Of a stretch of 10,515 nt of DNA, positions 7,670-10,515 are shown piece after piece (within the stretch, counting starts at the first letter, position 1; each line of letters begins with the position of its first letter). The position numbers and the translations under genes are program-made. This DNA comes from Spirogloea muscicola (taxonomy: Eukaryota; Streptophyta; Zygnematophyceae; Spirogloeales; Spirogloeaceae), in contig WELB01000002.1 in assembly GCA_009602725.1 (NCBI GenBank), positions 748,667 through 759,181 on the forward strand, read 5' to 3'. The notes under the pieces are model-generated. The model searched no databases. It worked only from the letters and a program-made list of their open reading frames with translations, and was not told where the DNA came from.

Positions 7670-7998
7670 GTTGTGTTACAGGTATAAATCGCCACAAGTC
7701 GCCACAAGTCTAGCCTAACCCCATGAACATGGCTTTCGAATGGTGAAGGGACCCCACACACCGTGCACTTAGTGCAAGCACATCTTCTGTATGCACAATT
7801 TTGAAACATCAGGAGTACAGGCACCTTTCGGCAGAAGTCCTCAAAGCCTTGTCGTGAAGCTTATCGCCTTGCGACAACTCAAACTCTTCTTTTCCTGCAG
7901 AGCTTCTGCCACTTTTGTAAATTGCTCATTGCTATGAGCACTTTGCTCAGCACATAAGCTGAAAGCGTGTGCCACCTCTTATACACCTGGTTCTGCGG
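7670..7998. other. Derlin 3' flank (3' untranslated region), no gene seen
   Basis: This stretch follows the Derlin stop on the minus strand. I see no coding exon or RNA gene. It contains a 10-base tandem duplication (TCGCCACAAG at 7689-7698 and 7699-7708) and a minus-strand TGTAA at 7680-7676, about 320 bases beyond the stop, which is the best candidate polyadenylation signal for Derlin. That signal lies just upstream of the ATG of the doubtful 215-codon ORF. Confidence 0.55.
7676..7680 (-). terminator. Candidate TGTAA polyadenylation signal of the Derlin gene
   Basis: The minus strand reads TGTAA here, downstream of the Derlin stop codon at 8001-7999. It is the only copy I found between the stop and the next ORF. 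Confidence 0.4.
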
Positions 7999-10369
7999 TT
8001 AGTCTTCGTGAAGCGGATCACCACCTTGCACGCCGCGAGCCGCTGGCGGGGGCCCTGGGGGCCCAAGGCGATCTTCACCTAGTGGTCCTGCTGCAGGCGG
8101 AGCAACAACAACAACAGCAGCATAGTCCTGCGGGAAAAGAGCCTTGATGACCCAGGGGGTCCTCAGAAACCGGCGGCCACTGATACGTGGGTACACGTCC
8201 TCCAGGAAGTAGTATGCATGCCCAGCTGCCATGCCCTGCAAAGCCCAAGTACAGATATCATACATCTGCAATACCAAGACCTCGAACGGCCTCACGAGCA
8301 CGGGTTGCCAGGCCAAGAGTGACTGATTATCAGTTGAGGGAGCTCAAACTGATAGTCTTGTACGTATTACCAAAGCTTGCTATGTAAGCAACACCTTCAC
8401 AAAGATTGCGCCTAGGAGGTAAGACCAGTAATGACAGGGCATCGCCTATCCTGGCACATGCCCTTCTACCAGCATCGTTAGGTACTTTATAAGCTCTTCT
8501 TGCAGATTCTCTACGCACAACGATCATGCAGAGTTGCACTTGACGCCCTAAAACTCTCCGCCCTTTCAGCCCTAAAAATGTGGTAGACCTGCTGCACGGA
8601 GATAAATATTTTCCCAACCGTCCAAGCTGCAGCCACAAGAGGACATGTACAAGGTGGGCATGTGGATGGTGTATTCCAATTGGACAGGACTGAATGGGGA
8701 CCAGGAGAGCAGGCAAGTACCAGGAGGTCCACAACAGGGCTGCTTCCAAGAATGACTGAGAATCCTAACAAGACCTGCCAACAGCGTCCAGGCAAGAGTA
8801 AAAAGCGGGATAAGTACAGATTTGAAGAATGACCCCTGCAGGGCAGCCTACTCAGAGCCTCAGTGTCGTGGTTGAGCACGTCTGACCAGCAACACTTTGC
8901 CTTTACTGCTTGCCTGCTTTTAACTCATAGGAGAGGACATGCTCTTGCATGATAGTAGTCGCATACCCAAGGCAGAAATGGTGCTGTGAAATTGAATAGT
9001 CCTAGAAAGCTCATCTGTACATTGGGGTTCCGCCTTCCCCACACATAAACCTGTGCAAAGATAGCAAAATTCATGATGCTTCAAGTCTGCAAGGTCATAG
9101 ATGTCCAGTACACTGTAGAGCTACAGCGATATGCAGACTTGGTGGCAGCATCTCAGAGGCCCCAGAATCTGCCGTTCTTATCCTTGCTGGGACAAGTTTC
9201 ACGAATCAAGCGGGCACTGATTGTGGCTCCCAACATTGCATACGGGCACACCTACCATCATGAACGTGAGTGACGATCCCAGGAATTGGATGTTCACAAA
9301 GGGCGCGACGCCAGTGAGGAGCACGCCGCCAAATAGGAGCATGTATAAGAAGTCGGCAGTGCGGCCACGGAAGGATGTCTCCTCCAGCAGCTTGCAGTAA
9401 CGTGAGAGGAAGAACATGTGGAAGAGGAAATCCAGGCCTGGCTCCGGCATATCATAAGCACAGTCTTAGCAGAGGCGGGCTAAAATGTCCTCTATGCAAG
9501 ACTGGTACAAAGTAGGAATGCTTCAAGAAGCCCGAACAAGACAGAACCAGCAAATCATCACAAGAACACTAAACAAGGAAAAGGGGCTGCAGCTCCTCAT
9601 TGATGTGAGGCGTCAGGCGAAGTTCAGAAGGGCGTATAGAGGCTGTGTGAGAGAGGGCCTGAGGAAGTTGGTGACAACCATCGTCATAATCAGCAGTCCT
9701 CACCAAGAGTCCCAAAGTAGAAGAAATTGGTGACGAGGCGCCAGACCTGGAAGTGTCTGAAGATCAGCTTCGCATTGAAGTACACCGAGTACGGCGATAT
9801 CAACTGCGAGAACCAGCAGAAGTGCTCAGCCTGCAGCACCATTGTATGTCTATATGATAGCACCCACGAGCTAATAACAGTGAAGCAGGAGCCATCTGTT
9901 GGGTTGCTGCACTGATTGCCGGGGCCAACGGCTATCGCAATCGTGGCAGCAGCTGGGGCGCCGCTTCAAAGTATCCGCAAGGTGGCCTTGCAGACGCTTG
10001 CCGAGAGCAGGCAGCGGTGCGCGTTCGATACAGACGGCCGGGTGGTGTGCCAGCAGGCTCGACCAACACCTGGTGATCGGTGGCTCATTTGCTGCTCCTA
10101 GCAGCTGCTACGAATGTCGGCTGGCTACTGCATCGTCTCCACGTTGACGTCACGTCTAGATATAGCCGAGGAGTGCCAAGGAGACGGCGGCGACGAGGGG
10201 CTGTGGCTGGGCGCGAGGTGGAGGCGGAGAAACGCCAGAGGCAGGGCCATGGTGAGGGGAGGGGCGGCACCTCGAGGGCGCAGCCGGCGGTGGTGAGGAA
10301 GGAGAGCGTGAGGTAGGAGCGCGTGATGACGGGCATCTGGCGGTACCAGTCCTCCACGTTCTGCGCCAT
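7999..10369 (-). CDS. Derlin, plant DER2 class (ER-associated degradation channel component)
   Basis: Six exons join in phase to a complete 260-residue protein: 10369-10271, 9803-9704, 9464-9256, 9050-8967, 8774-8721, 8235-7999. All introns are GT-AG. Derlins are rhomboid pseudoproteases of the ER membrane that help retrotranslocate misfolded proteins in ERAD. The start [20 protein letters not shown] is close to plant Derlin-2. Exon 2 carries the conserved WR motif ([15 protein letters not shown]), exon 3 [18 protein letters not shown] and [17 protein letters not shown], and exon 4 [19 protein letters not shown] with PFLPW. Exon 5 is [17 protein letters not shown], and exon 6 the GxxxG-type last helix ([16 protein letters not shown]) then TPWVIKALF. 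No rhomboid catalytic Gly-x-Ser is seen where one would expect it, as in all Derlins. The cytosolic tail is unusual: four valines coded by GTT repeats, then a Gly/Pro-rich stretch ending DPLHED, with no obvious SHP box. Usual family length is about 240-260. The exon 3 acceptor (9466-9465) adds a short CAYDMPEPG insert. Confidence 0.95.
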
Positions 10370-10410
10370 GGCGGCGGCCCCGTAGAGACTCTTCTGGTCT
10401 TGGGGGCGCG

Positions 10411-10479
10411 CTAGCGGTGCCGCGCCTTGGCAGGCGGGAGCGGCGCGCCGCCTCCGCGGCACCGACGGGGCTCCGCCAT
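10411..10479 (-). other. Possible upstream ORF in the Derlin 5' leader
   Basis: An ATG at 10479-10477 opens 22 codons (MAEPRRCRGG...) closed by TAG at 10413-10411, 41 bases before the Derlin ATG and in a different frame. If transcription starts upstream of 10480 this would be a translated upstream ORF able to dampen Derlin translation. The transcription start is unknown and may lie downstream of it. The rest of 10370-10515 is GC-rich leader or promoter sequence with no other feature I can support. Confidence 0.35.
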
Positions 10480-10515
10480 GCCCCGCCGCCGACGGCCACG
10501 CCGCCGGAACCGCCG

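Noticed and set aside
8330-8879. Overlapping minus ORFs of 122, 139 and 69 aa around Derlin exon 5
   Set aside because: Only 8774-8721 matches Derlin; the remainder is intron read through.
10085-10462. 125-aa ORF starting upstream of the Derlin ATG
   Set aside because: It reads the GC-rich leader in frame with Derlin exon 1 and then runs into intron 1. The Derlin start is the ATG at 10369, which matches the family.
1-10515. CRISPR array, insertion sequence, tRNA or rRNA genes
   Set aside because: No spaced direct repeats, transposase, terminal inverted repeats, cloverleaf or rRNA-like sequence was seen by eye. A tRNAscan/Infernal run would settle the RNA genes.

Overview
The window reads as nuclear DNA of a green alga or another member of the green lineage. 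The genes are split by many GT-AG introns, the one confidently named protein is a plant-type Derlin, a second resembles a plant/algal plastid membrane protein, and minus-strand TGTAA motifs (the usual chlorophyte polyadenylation signal) lie downstream of the minus-strand genes. Nothing bacterial is visible: no operons, Shine-Dalgarno sites or mobile elements. All exon joins below were made by eye from splice signals and reading phase, without transcript data.

Layout. (1) Plus strand, <1-1607: the 3' four exons of a gene for a membrane protein with an alanine-rich N-terminal region, a coiled coil and about three hydrophobic segments. (2) 1608-2081: the gap between two convergent genes, holding minus-strand TGTAA motifs. 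(3) Minus strand, 6725-2082: one large gene of about 21 exons, built almost entirely from short exons invisible to simple ORF finding. Its C-terminal half is WD40-like (two clear blades). Its N-terminus is short and basic, and its promoter carries an E2F-like site. I do not recognise the protein. (4) 7022-7669, minus: a doubtful 215-codon intronless ORF with an acidic C-terminus, followed by a TGTAA motif. (5) Minus strand, 10369-7999: a complete six-exon Derlin gene of the plant DER2 class (260 aa), an ER membrane protein of ERAD. Its 5' flank runs to the window end.

The three supported genes share an architecture: very GC-rich 5' ends (GGC/CCG runs in two of the three), then much lower-GC introns and small internal exons. 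The genes look functionally unrelated (plastid membrane, a WD40 scaffold possibly under cell-cycle control, ER quality control), and no pathway links them. I found no new multi-gene system. The best lead is the unrecognised E2F-associated WD40 gene.
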